Shown here piece by piece: positions 8,361 through 17,849 of a DNA stretch of 64,000 nucleotides. Location: NCBI GenBank assembly GCA_039105265.1, contig JAPFFF010000015.1, positions 2,356,001 through 2,420,000 on the forward strand. The letters are read 5' to 3'. The translations under genes were made by a program, and so were the position numbers. The notes beneath the pieces were generated by a model. The model was not told where the DNA came from. It searched no databases and was given only the letters and a program-made list of their open reading frames with translations. This DNA comes from Tritrichomonas musculus (taxonomy: Eukaryota; Parabasalia; Tritrichomonadida; Tritrichomonadidae). How positions within the stretch are numbered: position 1 is the first letter of the stretch; every line of letters starts with the position of its first letter.

Positions 8361-9056
8361 GTATACTACTTACAAGATAGTTCAGGAACGTGGGAAGTCA
8401 AAATAAAATTGAATAGTGGAACTCGTCTTGTTGGGACATTTACTGATGACTCTGAAATGGTTCATAATTTCGATATTCTATTTGTTTATGATGATAATAC
8501 TGTTATTAATGAAGAAATATATTGGGTAGAGGAGATAGATGGAATATCCTATGAATGTGGCTATGAACCAAGGGATGATGGTTATTGGTGCTTTAATGTT
8601 GAAGGCTTCAATACCAAATTAATATTAGCCGAAAAAATATTGAAACAGGATGAAATAGCTTTAAAGAGTGATATTACATCATTATTGGATGACTTATATT
8701 GGAGAATATTTTATTCAGGATTTCACAAATCATATTATGAGGATATCCCAGAATTATGCTCATATTCTTACGATACTAGCTCTAAAAAATTAATTGTATG
8801 TGTCGAATATAATAGTTTATATATGGAAATGTTATTTATATTTTACGATTCAAATGACAAGAAACATTATGTTAGAGTTAATTATAGTGAAGGATTTGCA
8901 GTACTAGATGAAATATATGGTGAAGATAAACTTAGAGAATCCAATAGAAAAAGAGATTTTGAATATGATTTTTATCATATCGATTTTCAATTAAAGGGCT
9001 CTGGAAATCTACCATTTACTGAATACTATCTAAAGCAAGTCAAAGCCACACCATAA
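8328..9056 (+). pseudogene. Open frame without ATG, possible gene fragment
   Basis: A frame is open from 8328, just after a TAG, to the stop at 9056. The part from the TTG at 8409 gives 215 residues, and the frame continues upstream through GTYYL-like coding (VYYLQDSSGTWEVKIKL) with no ATG near the start. The product is acidic and aromatic-rich, with no recognised domain. It lies just right of the Polinton genes on the opposite strand, and its start lies in a GC-rich hairpin. It could be the 3' part of a host gene, a fragment carried with the element, or an element gene whose start I cannot see. The sequence reads like real coding sequence rather than chance. Confidence 0.4.
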
Positions 9057-9300
9057 AAGAGGCTTCTCGGGGCAGGTACCTGTGCCGTTTCATAGATGGG
9101 CGGTTGTGGGGTGGGGTACCTGTGCCGTTTCATTGATAGTAGGCGTTGAGGTGGGTGGGTGGGATAACATGAAAAGAAGAAGAAGTTTTTTTTTTTATTT
9201 TTCTTTTTTATTTTTTTTTTTATTTTTTTTAACTAGTTCGTGTTGACGCGTGGGCAGCCTGTGCCCCGCGGAAACCGACTAGTATATACTACTTCAGATA
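9057..9300. repeat. GC-rich block with 40-bp repeat, G-quadruplex motif and poly(T)
   Basis: GGTACCTGTGCCGTTTCAT occurs at 9075-9093 and again at 9115-9133, a 40-bp period. GGTGGGTGGGTGGG at 9150-9163 is a G-quadruplex-type motif. A T-rich tract follows (about 9187-9230). The block ends with CAGCCT (9255-9260) and TATACTACTT (9285-9294). The same TATACTACTT stands at 8362-8371, also just after CAGCCT (8353-8358). The two copies bracket the ATG-less frame. This may be terminal-repeat material of the Polinton, but the other element end is not available for comparison. Confidence 0.6.
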
Positions 9301-10502
9301 ATACTATTTTTTTTTTAAAAAAATAAATATATTTTCTTTTTAAATAATAACTTTTGATCCTCTTTTCGAAATTTACATTAAACATAGGATTTGATATTGT
9401 AAAAATAGAAATTTGATGAAAATAAATGACGATAATTATATGTGTAAAATAATTTTACATAAAAATATATAATATATGCTTTTTTCAATCAAGAATTGAT
9501 ATGAATATTATTTCAATGTTACTCACAAATAAACAGATAGATTCATTGAAATATTTGATATGTTTCAATGATTATATCTCAGAATAACAAAATCATTTTT
9601 TTTATATATTAATTAAATAAGTATCATAATATTAATTAGAGTAATAAAACAAATTTATAGACAAACATCACATGTTTAGTTGCTTTAATCGTTGATGTTT
9701 AGTTGTTTTAATCGTTGATGTTTAGTTGTTTTAATCGTTGATGTTTATTCATTTTGATTGTCGATGTTTAGTTGTTTTAATCGTTGATGTTTATTCATTT
9801 TGATTGTTGATGTTTAGTTGTTTTGATTGTCGATGTTTAGTTGTTTTGATTGTCGATGTTTAGTTGCTTTAATCGTTGATGTTTATCTGTTTTGATTATC
9901 GATGTTTAGTTGCTTTAATCGTTGATGTTTAGCTGTTTTATTAAATGTTATATATTTTTTTATTTTATTTTTAAATTGTGAGGATGTTGCTTTTTTCAAA
10001 AGACATGAAAATAATCAACAGAAAATGACTTCACGTTTATAAAAAACTTTCAATTTTTAACCATTTATGCTCACAAAAAGTTCCCATTCAAAAAGTCTCT
10101 GGGGTAATCAGTACCTGATTTCCCAAAAAAATGCATTTTTTTTTTTTTTTTTTTGGAGATTGGAATAGCTTGAAATTTTAATGTTCCTTTGCTGGTAAGG
10201 GCAATGTTAACTTTAAATCTTACCATTTTAAAATGCCATGAATTTCAATGCTAACTCATGAGTATTCCAGAATTTGGTTAAAATTTTACGATTTAGAGGA
10301 AATATTGACCTTAACCGTTTCAACCATTCTATTTTCCTTTTTTCATAAATTAATAATTCCAAATTTTCTTTTATATCAATGACTCATTGATTGGTACTAT
10401 TCAGAATAAATATATCATGCTGAAGATGTTTTTGAAACGATAAGCATTATGAAAAAGTGGAAATTATTTTTATTTACTAAATTCATAAAATATTATTAAT
10501 TC
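9301..10502. other. Intergenic stretch with a minisatellite
   Basis: AT-rich spacer. Apart from the 23-bp tandem array (9672-9944) and a T-run near 10139-10155, no gene, RNA gene or paired repeat is visible. Confidence 0.6.
9672..9944. repeat. Minisatellite, 23-bp unit, about 12 copies
   Basis: The unit reads ATGTTTAGTTGTTTTAATCG plus TTG and starts at 9672, 9695, 9718, 9741 and every 23 bp after that. Variants carry ATTCATTTTGATTG in place of the middle. The period is not a multiple of three, and stops occur, so it is not coding. Confidence 0.95.
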
Positions 10503-11804
10503 ATGACTGATATTAATAAAAATAATTTTTCAACACCAAAACCTAGGGAGCAAAAAACTCAAGCTCAAACTTCAAATTCAAATCACACTAGCTCAACTAC
10601 ATTATATATAATTATTTGTTCTGCTGTTTGTTTTGCTGCTTCAATTGCTATTTGGCTTATGTTCTTCCGTGAAACAAAGCGAGAAATAATAGTTAGCGAG
10701 CCAATCCCTTATATATGGAATCTTAATTTCCAAAAAGAATTAAATACTTTTGTTTTTCAACCAGACCACAAAGAAGTTCTTGTTGTCTATGGGCCATCCG
10801 GTTTTGGAAAAACAAGAGGCCTTAAAGTTTTCGAAGATAACTTAAGAGCCAAAGATTTTTTAGTTTTTGATTTTGATTTCAAACTTTTAAGTAATTATGC
10901 TGCAATCGACGATTTTGTCTCTTACGTACGCTCTGTTGTCATAAACTCACTAAAACTTATTGATGGAAGAATAAATAAAAATCAAGAAACACTCAAGGCA
11001 GTTCAATTGGTTGAGGCTCTAACATCAATAGAACAGCCAATCAAAGATGTAAAGATTGATTTCAAAGATCAATTAACTCACAGGCTCGTTAAAGGATTTA
11101 TCAGTATTTCAGAATCATTTAAAACACATCCAGAAATCTCGCTGCAAGCTCTATTTGAAGCATTTGATGCTCTACGGCCTCTTTCACCTGTAGTTGTTAT
11201 TCATAACCTAAATCATCTTCTTAACATTGAAAATGATATAATAAGTAATTCTGTAGCTTCATTTTGGAGGATTTGTGAAGATTTTTCACGAGATTATCGA
11301 TCATTACCTATTATCATTGAAATATCTGATCAGGTACCTTTATTACAGCATTATACCAAAGAAACGATTCACATGCTTTACGTAAATGACTTTGATGTTG
11401 GTCAAGCAAAAAACATTCTTGTTGATCAAAATATTTTTAATCCTTCAGATTATCAATTTGCTTTGGAAAAATTTGGAGGTCATGGAAAAAGTTTTGCAAC
11501 ATTTTATGATAAACTTAAAGAAGGATCGAATGCAAATAGTGCATACTCTTTTATTGAGAAACAATATCGAGATACAGTTATAAAATCAATTCTTATTGAT
11601 GCCTCAAAAAAGGATATTCATGATAGACTGTCATTTCTCAAAAAAACTGTTAATTGGCATATGATACCTATTCAGGTAAATCCAAATCTTGCCTACCATT
11701 TCATGAACTGGAAAGTTATATCACTTTATAACTTGACTCATTGTAGTCTTTCAAGTAAATTAGCAGAAAAAGTTGTTATTGATGTATTAAACAAGATCAA
11801 ATAA
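10503..11804 (+). CDS. Membrane-anchored P-loop ATPase (AAA/STAND-like)
   Basis: A 433-residue protein. A polar Ser/Thr/Asn-rich N-terminus (1-32) is followed by one membrane segment (about 33-55) and then a P-loop ATPase domain. Walker A is GPSGFGKT at 97-104. A candidate Walker B is the strand SPVVVIHNLNHLLNI (about 228-242). The rest is helical, as in small STAND or archaeal-type ATPases. The single anchor and short head suggest an ATPase fixed to an internal membrane with its catalytic domain in the cytosol. The substrate is unknown. The ATG at 10503 starts just before the polar segment, so no cleavable signal peptide is predicted. I do not recognise an orthologue in model organisms. Confidence 0.75.
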   Translation: MTDINKNNFSTPKPREQKTQAQTSNSNHTSSTTLYIIICSAVCFAASIAIWLMFFRETKREIIVSEPIPYIWNLNFQKELNTFVFQPDHKEVLVVYGPSGFGKTRGLKVFEDNLRAKDFLVFDFDFKLLSNYAAIDDFVSYVRSVVINSLKLIDGRINKNQETLKAVQLVEALTSIEQPIKDVKIDFKDQLTHRLVKGFISISESFKTHPEISLQALFEAFDALRPLSPVVVIHNLNHLLNIENDIISNSVASFWRICEDFSRDYRSLPIIIEISDQVPLLQHYTKETIHMLYVNDFDVGQAKNILVDQNIFNPSDYQFALEKFGGHGKSFATFYDKLKEGSNANSAYSFIEKQYRDTVIKSILIDASKKDIHDRLSFLKKTVNWHMIPIQVNPNLAYHFMNWKVISLYNLTHCSLSSKLAEKVVIDVLNKIK

Positions 11805-12022
11805 AAAATATGTTATTATTCATTTGATGGAAATAGTTAAATTATCAGTTATTTCATGCAATATATAATGAGAAAATACTAATAATATTGATAGAGAATA
11901 ACATTACAAAAATCGATTAATTACATGAATTTTTTCTCTTTTTTCCACTTTTTGAATAATAAAAAAATATTTTTATTAGGGTGCCCTAGGATTACAATCT
12001 ATAAATGACCATATTTTTCATA

Positions 12023-12032
12023 TCACATTTTT
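12023..12032 (+). promoter_or_regulatory. Initiator (Inr) of the RanBD gene
   Basis: TCACATTTTT matches the trichomonad initiator consensus TCA(Y)(W)(Y)T(W)TT, with the start base A at 12025. This gives a 14-base leader before the ATG at 12039, a normal length for trichomonads. Confidence 0.6.
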
Positions 12033-12038
12033 TCAATC

Positions 12039-13181
12039 ATGAGTTTTCAATTTCCCATTGGAGGAAATGACCAGAATAAAAAAAATGAAAATTCCGGATT
12101 CACATTTCCTACTAAACTTGATGACACAAAATCAAACTCCAATACTACACAAACACCTCCATATAATTTTGATTTTTTGAAATCTACTTCAAACGCCTCA
12201 GGCTCTAATACCACGTTTAAATCTTCATTTGATTTACCGAAACCGCCCGCCAGTGCCTCTGATTCAAATGCTAAGCAATCGGCACTACCCAAATTTTCAT
12301 TTAATTTTTCAAACACTTCTGCCAGTACCCCTGATTCAAATACTACCCAAAATAAACCATTTAATTTCGATTTTAATTTGCCAAAACCATCTTCCATCAC
12401 CTCTGATTCAAATACTAAGCAATCAGCAATACCTAAACTTTCATTTAATTTTTCAAACACTTCTGCCTGTACCCCTGATTCAAATACTACACAAAATAAA
12501 CCATTTAATTTCGATTTTAATTTACCAAAACAGGCAATCACCCAAAAGTTTACTTTTGGTACTGGAAAAGAATTCCAAGCTGAAAAAATAGAATTTTGTC
12601 CTGGGGCTTCTAAATCAATCACAAATGCAAAAGCTAATGAAAGCGCTCAAGATGCAGATACAGCTGATGAAATAAAAGATGGTTTTTCAGAAGCAGAAAA
12701 AACAGGGGAAGAAGGAGAAGAACTACTGCTTGATACAGTTGCAAAACTCCATCAATTATCAAAAGTAGTAATCCAAAAAGATGAAAGTTCTGGTGCCAAA
12801 AAATCAGATTCAAAAGAAAAAGAAGAAACAAAGTTGCAGTATTGTGAACGAGGAGTCGGACCTCTTCATTTCAATTATAACAAAGAGCACAAGTATTACA
12901 GAATTATTTTAAGAAGAAAGCAAATTGGAACTCTTGTTCTCAATCAACGTGTTTTTCCAGAAATGAACCCTAAAAAGCAAACAAAAAATAAAATACAGTT
13001 TTTAGGCCAACTTACACCTTCATATAAGTCAAAAGATGATGGCAAAAAGGATGATGCAAAAAAGGAAGAACAAAATGATAACGAAAATAAGCTTGATATT
13101 CTGTTGTTAACTTTTAGAGATGAAGAAACAGCTGATAAGTTTCTATCATTATTGCAAAAAGCAATTGATGAATCAAAATAA
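12039..13181 (+). CDS. FG-rich nucleoporin-like protein with C-terminal Ran-binding domain (Nup50/Nup2-like)
   Basis: A 380-residue protein. Residues 1-185 are a disordered Ser/Asn/Phe/Thr-rich region with FxF-type motifs (GFTFPT, FSFNFS, FNFDFN, FTFGTG), as in nucleoporins. A 48-residue unit is tandemly duplicated: the DNA repeat has a 144-bp period, with copy 1 at 12256-12399 and copy 2 starting at 12400. An acidic linker follows, then a RanBP1-type domain (about 268-378) with YNKEHKYYRIILRRKQIGTL and a split acidic/lysine insert before the last helix. Nup50/Nup2 proteins help importin-alpha recycling and Ran-GTP-dependent transport at the pore. Two importin-beta-like genes are also in the window. 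Confidence 0.75.
   Translation: MSFQFPIGGNDQNKKNENSGFTFPTKLDDTKSNSNTTQTPPYNFDFLKSTSNASGSNTTFKSSFDLPKPPASASDSNAKQSALPKFSFNFSNTSASTPDSNTTQNKPFNFDFNLPKPSSITSDSNTKQSAIPKLSFNFSNTSACTPDSNTTQNKPFNFDFNLPKQAITQKFTFGTGKEFQAEKIEFCPGASKSITNAKANESAQDADTADEIKDGFSEAEKTGEEGEELLLDTVAKLHQLSKVVIQKDESSGAKKSDSKEKEETKLQYCERGVGPLHFNYNKEHKYYRIILRRKQIGTLVLNQRVFPEMNPKKQTKNKIQFLGQLTPSYKSKDDGKKDDAKKEEQNDNENKLDILLLTFRDEETADKFLSLLQKAIDESK
12256..12533 (+). repeat. Coding tandem duplication, 144-bp period
   Basis: Two in-frame copies of a 144-bp unit (48 codons) within the FG region start with CCTCTGATTCAAATRCTAAG at 12256 and 12400. They differ at only a few sites until the second copy diverges after about 12525, so the duplication is recent. 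Confidence 0.9.
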
Positions 13182-13953
13182 AAATATATTGTTAGCTTTG
13201 AATTTGTATTAAAATTCTGATATTACTAATTTAAATGTATGCATATACAACAAAGTATACTCGTTATTTTAATAAACTCTGAAGTTTTAACTGTTAAGCT
13301 CTTTGGATTAAAAATCTAAACATGTTGTTGCATTCCTGCTTTTTCATTATTATTACCTATTGAGGAAATAAAAGGCAACTTTATGTATAGGAATTTACAA
13401 CATTTTTTTCTTATTAGTCAATATCGAGATATATGGTTAAGGGCAATGCCACTTTTTTTAAGTACGGGCAAGACGGGCGCGGGCAAGTACGGGCAAACAC
13501 GGGCATGGGCACTGAATGCTCTTAACCATATATCTCGAAAAAAATTGAATGCTCAAGAGAATTAACTGTTTTTATTTTTATCTTTGTTTAATTCAAATTA
13601 ATAAAATTGTTAAAATGAAATATAAATATAATATATAATATATAATTATTTTAATTCAATATGTAATGTAATATTAATTTTATGAAAAGATAATCTATAT
13701 TTATTATTTGAAATATACCAAAAAAAAAAAAATTCAATGATTAAGAAAATTGAGGAAATATTTGTTTCCGACATTATTCAAATTCTATCAATTCATTAAA
13801 ATTACAATATTTTGTCATCAGATGGATAATTTAGTATAGTTAATTTATCAAATATTAATATGTTTACATATAGGTTTTTTTATTACAATATATATATAAA
13901 ATATTTTTTTTTCAGTTACAGCACATATAATAGTATTGACAAGGTCTGTTTCG
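13182..13953. other. Intergenic stretch with one inverted-repeat element
   Basis: AT-rich spacer between the RanBD and sirtuin genes. It holds the GC-cored inverted repeat at 13424-13538 and nothing else I can identify. Confidence 0.6.
13424..13538. mobile_element. Short palindromic element with GC-rich core
   Basis: Perfect 18-bp inverted arms, TCGAGATATATGGTTAAG at 13424-13441 and its complement at 13521-13538, enclose a 79-bp core. The core is made of irregular ACGGGCA/CGGGCAAG units (about 13464-13511), very GC-rich against its surroundings. No target duplication is clear. It resembles a miniature inverted-repeat element or a foldback unit. The small frame that crosses it is not a gene. 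Confidence 0.65.
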
Positions 13954-15123
13954 ATGAACGTTCTCAAGCAATGCATAATAAAAGCCATTTCTAATGGAGA
14001 TGACCCTAGAAATTTTCTTGAACAGCTTGAACTTGATGTTGATGTACCAAAAGATGCAACTTCAGTTCAATTATGGCTATTGCTGTTAAATTTTGCCAAA
14101 AATCTTGAAGAAGAAAATCGTCGATATGAATCAGGTTTTAAATTCAGATTACCGTCATCTAGAGAATACATAACATCAATTAAAGATGTTGTTGATCATA
14201 TAAATAGAGCTGAAAAAATTGTTGTTATCATCGGCGCTGGTGCTTCAGTTGGGCCTGATTTTAGATCACCAGGCGGATTATACGAAACAATAGAAAAATC
14301 TGGGGCTCTTGAAGATCCGTATCAAGTTTTTGATGTTGATTATTTTCAGAAAGATCCATCAGTTTTTTGGCGTTTTGCTCATTTGATTTTCCCGTCTCTT
14401 CAACCTGATCATTCACTTGCTCATTTTTTCATTGCGGAACTAGAAAAACGTGGCAAACTCCAGAGATTATATTCTCAAAATGTTGATACTTTAGAGATTG
14501 GGGTCCCAGACTGCCGCTTACAATGTGTACATGGATCTTGGAGGCACAACATTTGCTTATCTTGTGGTGAAGTTCATTCAATGGAAGATCTTCGTGAGAA
14601 TGTCAATTCACAAACTGTCCCAACATGCAAAAAATGTGGCAAAGTGGGTAGTGTTAAACCAGGTATTGTATTTTTTGGGCAACAAACTAATATTAATAGC
14701 GAAATGATTGAATATGATGCTAGCACAGCAGATCTTCTCATTGTAATTGGCACCTCGCTACGGGTCGCTCCTGTTTCTTTTATTCCGCGCAAAATGTATC
14801 GTGTTCCAAGTATTCTCATCAACAGAGAACCAGTTACATGCCAATTTAATGCTGAGCTTCTTGGAGACTGTGATCCAATTGTTGCTTCCATTGAAAAAAA
14901 CATTGGCTGGGGCGTTCCTGGTCTCCAAGAAGAAAACGCAGTTGATCCTTCACAATCGACTGATCAAGAAATGAAAGTTCATAATATTGAAGATTTCACA
15001 TTTATTGAACCAAATAAATTTGTCCTACCAAGAGAAGATGGAATGTCTGTTGGTTTTGTTAGCACTGGAAGATCAACATTTTTAGTTTCACCAGCATTTG
15101 CTGGAACTGATCACTTTGAGTGA
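13954..15123 (+). CDS. Sir2-family NAD-dependent protein deacetylase (class I sirtuin-like)
   Basis: A 389-residue protein from the ATG at 13954; the frame is open further upstream but only from a TTG. It shows the full sirtuin core: the NAD motif VIIGAGASVGPDFRSPGG (GAGAS at about 94-98), SQNVDTLE, and the catalytic His in CVHGSW (about residue 193). It also has a four-Cys zinc site (CLSC and CKKC), GIVFFGQ, GTSLRVAPVSF and INREP near the C-terminal side of the Rossmann fold. It removes acyl groups from lysines using NAD. N-terminal (about 75 aa) and C-terminal (about 75 aa) extensions flank the core. The GIVFFGQ and zinc pattern fits the SIRT2/SIRT3-type class. Confidence 0.92.
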   Translation: MNVLKQCIIKAISNGDDPRNFLEQLELDVDVPKDATSVQLWLLLLNFAKNLEEENRRYESGFKFRLPSSREYITSIKDVVDHINRAEKIVVIIGAGASVGPDFRSPGGLYETIEKSGALEDPYQVFDVDYFQKDPSVFWRFAHLIFPSLQPDHSLAHFFIAELEKRGKLQRLYSQNVDTLEIGVPDCRLQCVHGSWRHNICLSCGEVHSMEDLRENVNSQTVPTCKKCGKVGSVKPGIVFFGQQTNINSEMIEYDASTADLLIVIGTSLRVAPVSFIPRKMYRVPSILINREPVTCQFNAELLGDCDPIVASIEKNIGWGVPGLQEENAVDPSQSTDQEMKVHNIEDFTFIEPNKFVLPREDGMSVGFVSTGRSTFLVSPAFAGTDHFE

Positions 15124-15631
15124 ATCGAACGGCAAGAAAAAGTCAAAATATTAGATAATATATTATTCTATGCGCTTTTTCTGGTAGAACTATGAATTTG
15201 CTGGTTTGTAGGTTAATTGATGTATGTAATTTATTTATTGTTCCTTTACTTTTTAGATTTCTTTCAAATTGTATTTTGAGTGTAATCTAAATATATTAAT
15301 ATTGGAAGGCTTATTATATATTTACTGTAATTATTGTTACTATGAAAAATATATTTGTTTCTATAAAATGGTATTTTGAATTTTAAATTTGTGGCATTTT
15401 CCAGGATATATAATGAAATAGTATATTTGATTATTACAGGAAAACGATATGATCAAGAAATCTAAATTATTAAAAAATATTTTAAAAACACAATTTACCA
15501 AATTCAAATACATAATATGGATATCGAAAAAGATGCAGTAATAAACTATATTCTACACTGATAAAAAAAAATTCCGCTGATCATTTCGTACTATTAATAA
15601 TTAGAGTGAAATTGTACTTAGATAAGAATAT
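15124..15631. other. Spacer between convergent genes
   Basis: AT-rich spacer between the ends of the sirtuin and FYVE genes. No gene, RNA gene or repeat is visible. Confidence 0.6.
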
Positions 15632-16984
15632 TCACTGATTTTTGTATACTTTATAGCAGTTTTCGCAAACTTTCACAGGATCATTTGAAATATTTTTGAT
15701 TACTACTTTATATTTCAAGCAATCATTGCACATCACTTTTCCACACCCACGGCAATGATGTTTTCGATTGAAAGCATTAAATGGAGCTCCACAATTCATA
15801 CATTTGGTTGCAAATTTATCTGGAATCCAGGCTGCTGCATATTTCATTTGGCTAACATCAACGGATGAATCTTGAATAATATCTTGAATCGCATCGGTGA
15901 TATCTTTCTTCCATTGATTCTTCGTATCTTGATCTGCAAATTCCAATACAAAGCTTTTGCGATTATTCAGCACCAATAATGAGTTTTTTAGATTGGTATC
16001 TTCGATTTTAAGATATAAAAGATCAAAATACTGGGGAGAAACAAGCATTCCGCCTTTATGTTTAGCATAAAGTAATTTATCATTAAATAATATTAGTTTT
16101 CTCTCACTTTCTTTTCGTCGGCAATGTTTTTTGCAATGCCCTTCTTTTATAATCCTTCTACCTGAAACAACAATTTGAAACGGTTCAACAACAAATTGGC
16201 GTGAAAGATGGACTAATTTGGGAATATAATCACTCGAATTTGCTAAAACTTCATTATTTTCAGCAAATCGCTCAAGTTCTGATGAATAATTTCCTTCAGA
16301 TCCTTCAGGAAGAAAATGGATCAAATTTCGTGCAGTTTTTGCGGTAACATTTTGCCATTCAATAGGAGCCCGAAAAATTTGAATTAAGGTTCTACCATTT
16401 AAAAATTCTTGATATTCAGATGTTTTGACATATGAAAAATTAAGGGCACATGATTCTATTTTCAAAAATTGGTCAATATATTGTTTATGAAGGGGAAGAA
16501 TCACTGGCCCTGCTGCTCCAAGAAAAAAATGAACAAAATTTGCATTAAACTTCTTGGGCCCTTCTTTAATAAGTCTTTCCAAAAGATTTAAATATCCACT
16601 ATGTTTATTTTGAATTTCTTGGATAACAGGCTGTAAACTCTTTTTTAACTTAGCATATGGCGTATCATCAAGATTTTTTAATATATTGAAATATAAAGTC
16701 TTCATATCGGATAAAAATAATCTCTCAAAAGTTATAAAATCAATAGCGATTGATGAAGTACCTGAATTTTCACTAAGAATATCAACCATATTTGTTTCAT
16801 TTGGGTTTGCTCCTGAAATTTGAAGGCTAATGAATTTTTTGGGATTAATTATATAAGGAAAGTCTTCTTTAATTGGGTAATCGGTTGGAAAATAGCACAA
16901 ACTTCTGAACGAATCTGGCATTTCTTTGGCTAATTTTGGATTTTGAAAAGATGGGCCTATTCCATTTCCCCAATCAAGTGCCAT
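15632..16984 (-). CDS. FGD-like Rho guanine nucleotide exchange factor (DH-PH-FYVE)
   Basis: A 450-residue protein. Residues about 75-260 look like a helical DH (RhoGEF) domain (IDFITFERLFLSDMKTLYF at its start). A PH domain follows (about 265-375, ending in FADQDTKNQWKKDITDAIQD). A FYVE zinc finger is at the C-terminus (about 388-448), with WIPD, paired Cys residues and NRKHHCRGCG, the basic pocket that binds PI3P. FGD-type proteins activate Rho/Cdc42 GTPases at endosomal membranes. The order DH-PH-FYVE matches FGD proteins, although the second PH domain of animal FGDs is absent. It ends convergently with the sirtuin gene. Confidence 0.85.
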   Translation of the reverse strand: MALDWGNGIGPSFQNPKLAKEMPDSFRSLCYFPTDYPIKEDFPYIINPKKFISLQISGANPNETNMVDILSENSGTSSIAIDFITFERLFLSDMKTLYFNILKNLDDTPYAKLKKSLQPVIQEIQNKHSGYLNLLERLIKEGPKKFNANFVHFFLGAAGPVILPLHKQYIDQFLKIESCALNFSYVKTSEYQEFLNGRTLIQIFRAPIEWQNVTAKTARNLIHFLPEGSEGNYSSELERFAENNEVLANSSDYIPKLVHLSRQFVVEPFQIVVSGRRIIKEGHCKKHCRRKESERKLILFNDKLLYAKHKGGMLVSPQYFDLLYLKIEDTNLKNSLLVLNNRKSFVLEFADQDTKNQWKKDITDAIQDIIQDSSVDVSQMKYAAAWIPDKFATKCMNCGAPFNAFNRKHHCRGCGKVMCNDCLKYKVVIKNISNDPVKVCENCYKVYKNQ

Positions 16985-17289
16985 TTATTTTCAAAAAATG
17001 TTTATTTTTTTTTTTATAAAAATCGCATTGTTATACTATTGTATATTTATAAATATGGATATACTAAAGTTTTTTTTCTTAAAAAAATCAACTCCAGTAC
17101 CAAAATGATGCTGATAAATTATCAATATTCTATTAAAAAAGATATTGTTGATGACATTTTTCATAAAAACAGACAATAAATATTGAAAAAAGATTGTTAT
17201 AAATGAAAATAAGGCAACTAAAAATATATTAGAAATTAAAAAAGATATCATTTAGCAGATAATAAGCTCTTTTAGGTATTATAACTCCT

Positions 17290-17742
17290 TCACTTTTCGT
17301 TAAAGATGGTATTGTGGCATTGTCCACAGTAAAGTCGGTTCTTATGTTTGGCCATAAAGCAACCTTGGCATGATTCGCATTCTTTGCGTTGGAATTCAAC
17401 ACTTCCATCTTTAGCAATCTTGAATAATTTAAGGAGCTTAAGTTTTTCCTTCTTGCGTGTATGTGGAACCCTCTTTTTAGTTGTGAAGTTCTTCTTCTTC
17501 CTCTTCTTCTTTTTACCACCACGTAAACGAAGCACAAGGTGGAGAGTTGAATCCTTTTGAATTGAATAGTCTTGAAGTGTGTTTCCATCTTCTAATTGTT
17601 TTCCAGCGAAAATCAATCTTTGTTGGTCTGGTGGAATTCCTTCTTTGTCTTGAATTTTAGCTTTTACATCTTCGATTCTGTCGGTTGGTTCAACTTCCAA
17701 AGTAATGTGCTTCCCAGTCAGCGTCTTCACGAAGATCTGCAT
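17290..17742 (-). CDS. Ubiquitin-ribosomal protein eS31 (S27a) fusion
   Basis: A 150-residue precursor: 76 residues of ubiquitin ending LRLRGG, then eS31 with a basic stretch (KKKKRKKK) and a four-Cys zinc ribbon (CESC and CGQC). Processing after the last Gly would release ubiquitin and the small-subunit ribosomal protein. The ubiquitin differs from the human one at T12H, S20T, T22R, N25D, R54N, S57Q, N60S and E64D. K11, K48 and K63 are kept. The ATG at 17742 is the first Met of ubiquitin. The gene faces away from the small gene at 17850, with 107 bp between the starts. Confidence 0.97.
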   Translation of the reverse strand: MQIFVKTLTGKHITLEVEPTDRIEDVKAKIQDKEGIPPDQQRLIFAGKQLEDGNTLQDYSIQKDSTLHLVLRLRGGKKKKRKKKNFTTKKRVPHTRKKEKLKLLKLFKIAKDGSVEFQRKECESCQGCFMAKHKNRLYCGQCHNTIFNEK

Positions 17743-17849
17743 CAGAAAGGACGACCAAACCGTCGCAACCGCTTCAAAATTTTGTTTATAATTTATAAAA
17801 AAAAAAAAAAAAATTCATATAACATGTCAGTACAAAATTAATATTATTA

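Larger units (their letters stand above)
1..8400 (-). mobile_element. Polinton/Maverick element, partial (left end outside window)
   Basis: A run of genes all read on the minus strand encodes the hallmark Polinton set: major capsid candidate, FtsK/HerA-type packaging ATPase, retroviral-type integrase, a minor capsid candidate and a Ulp1/adenain-type cysteine protease, plus small accessory proteins. Gene spacing is 10-30 bp and one pair overlaps, as in virus-like elements. The visible genes are long open frames, so the visible part looks whole and the insertion is probably recent. The polymerase B gene expected in the family is not seen and presumably lies left of the window. The right end is uncertain: the gene block stops at 8232, and a terminal repeat may run on into the GC-rich block up to about 9300. 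Without the other end the terminal repeats and target duplication cannot be defined. Confidence 0.88.

Noticed and set aside
13383-13565. 60-codon frame through the palindromic unit
   Set aside because: Its sequence is the inverted repeat and GGGCA core translated by chance.
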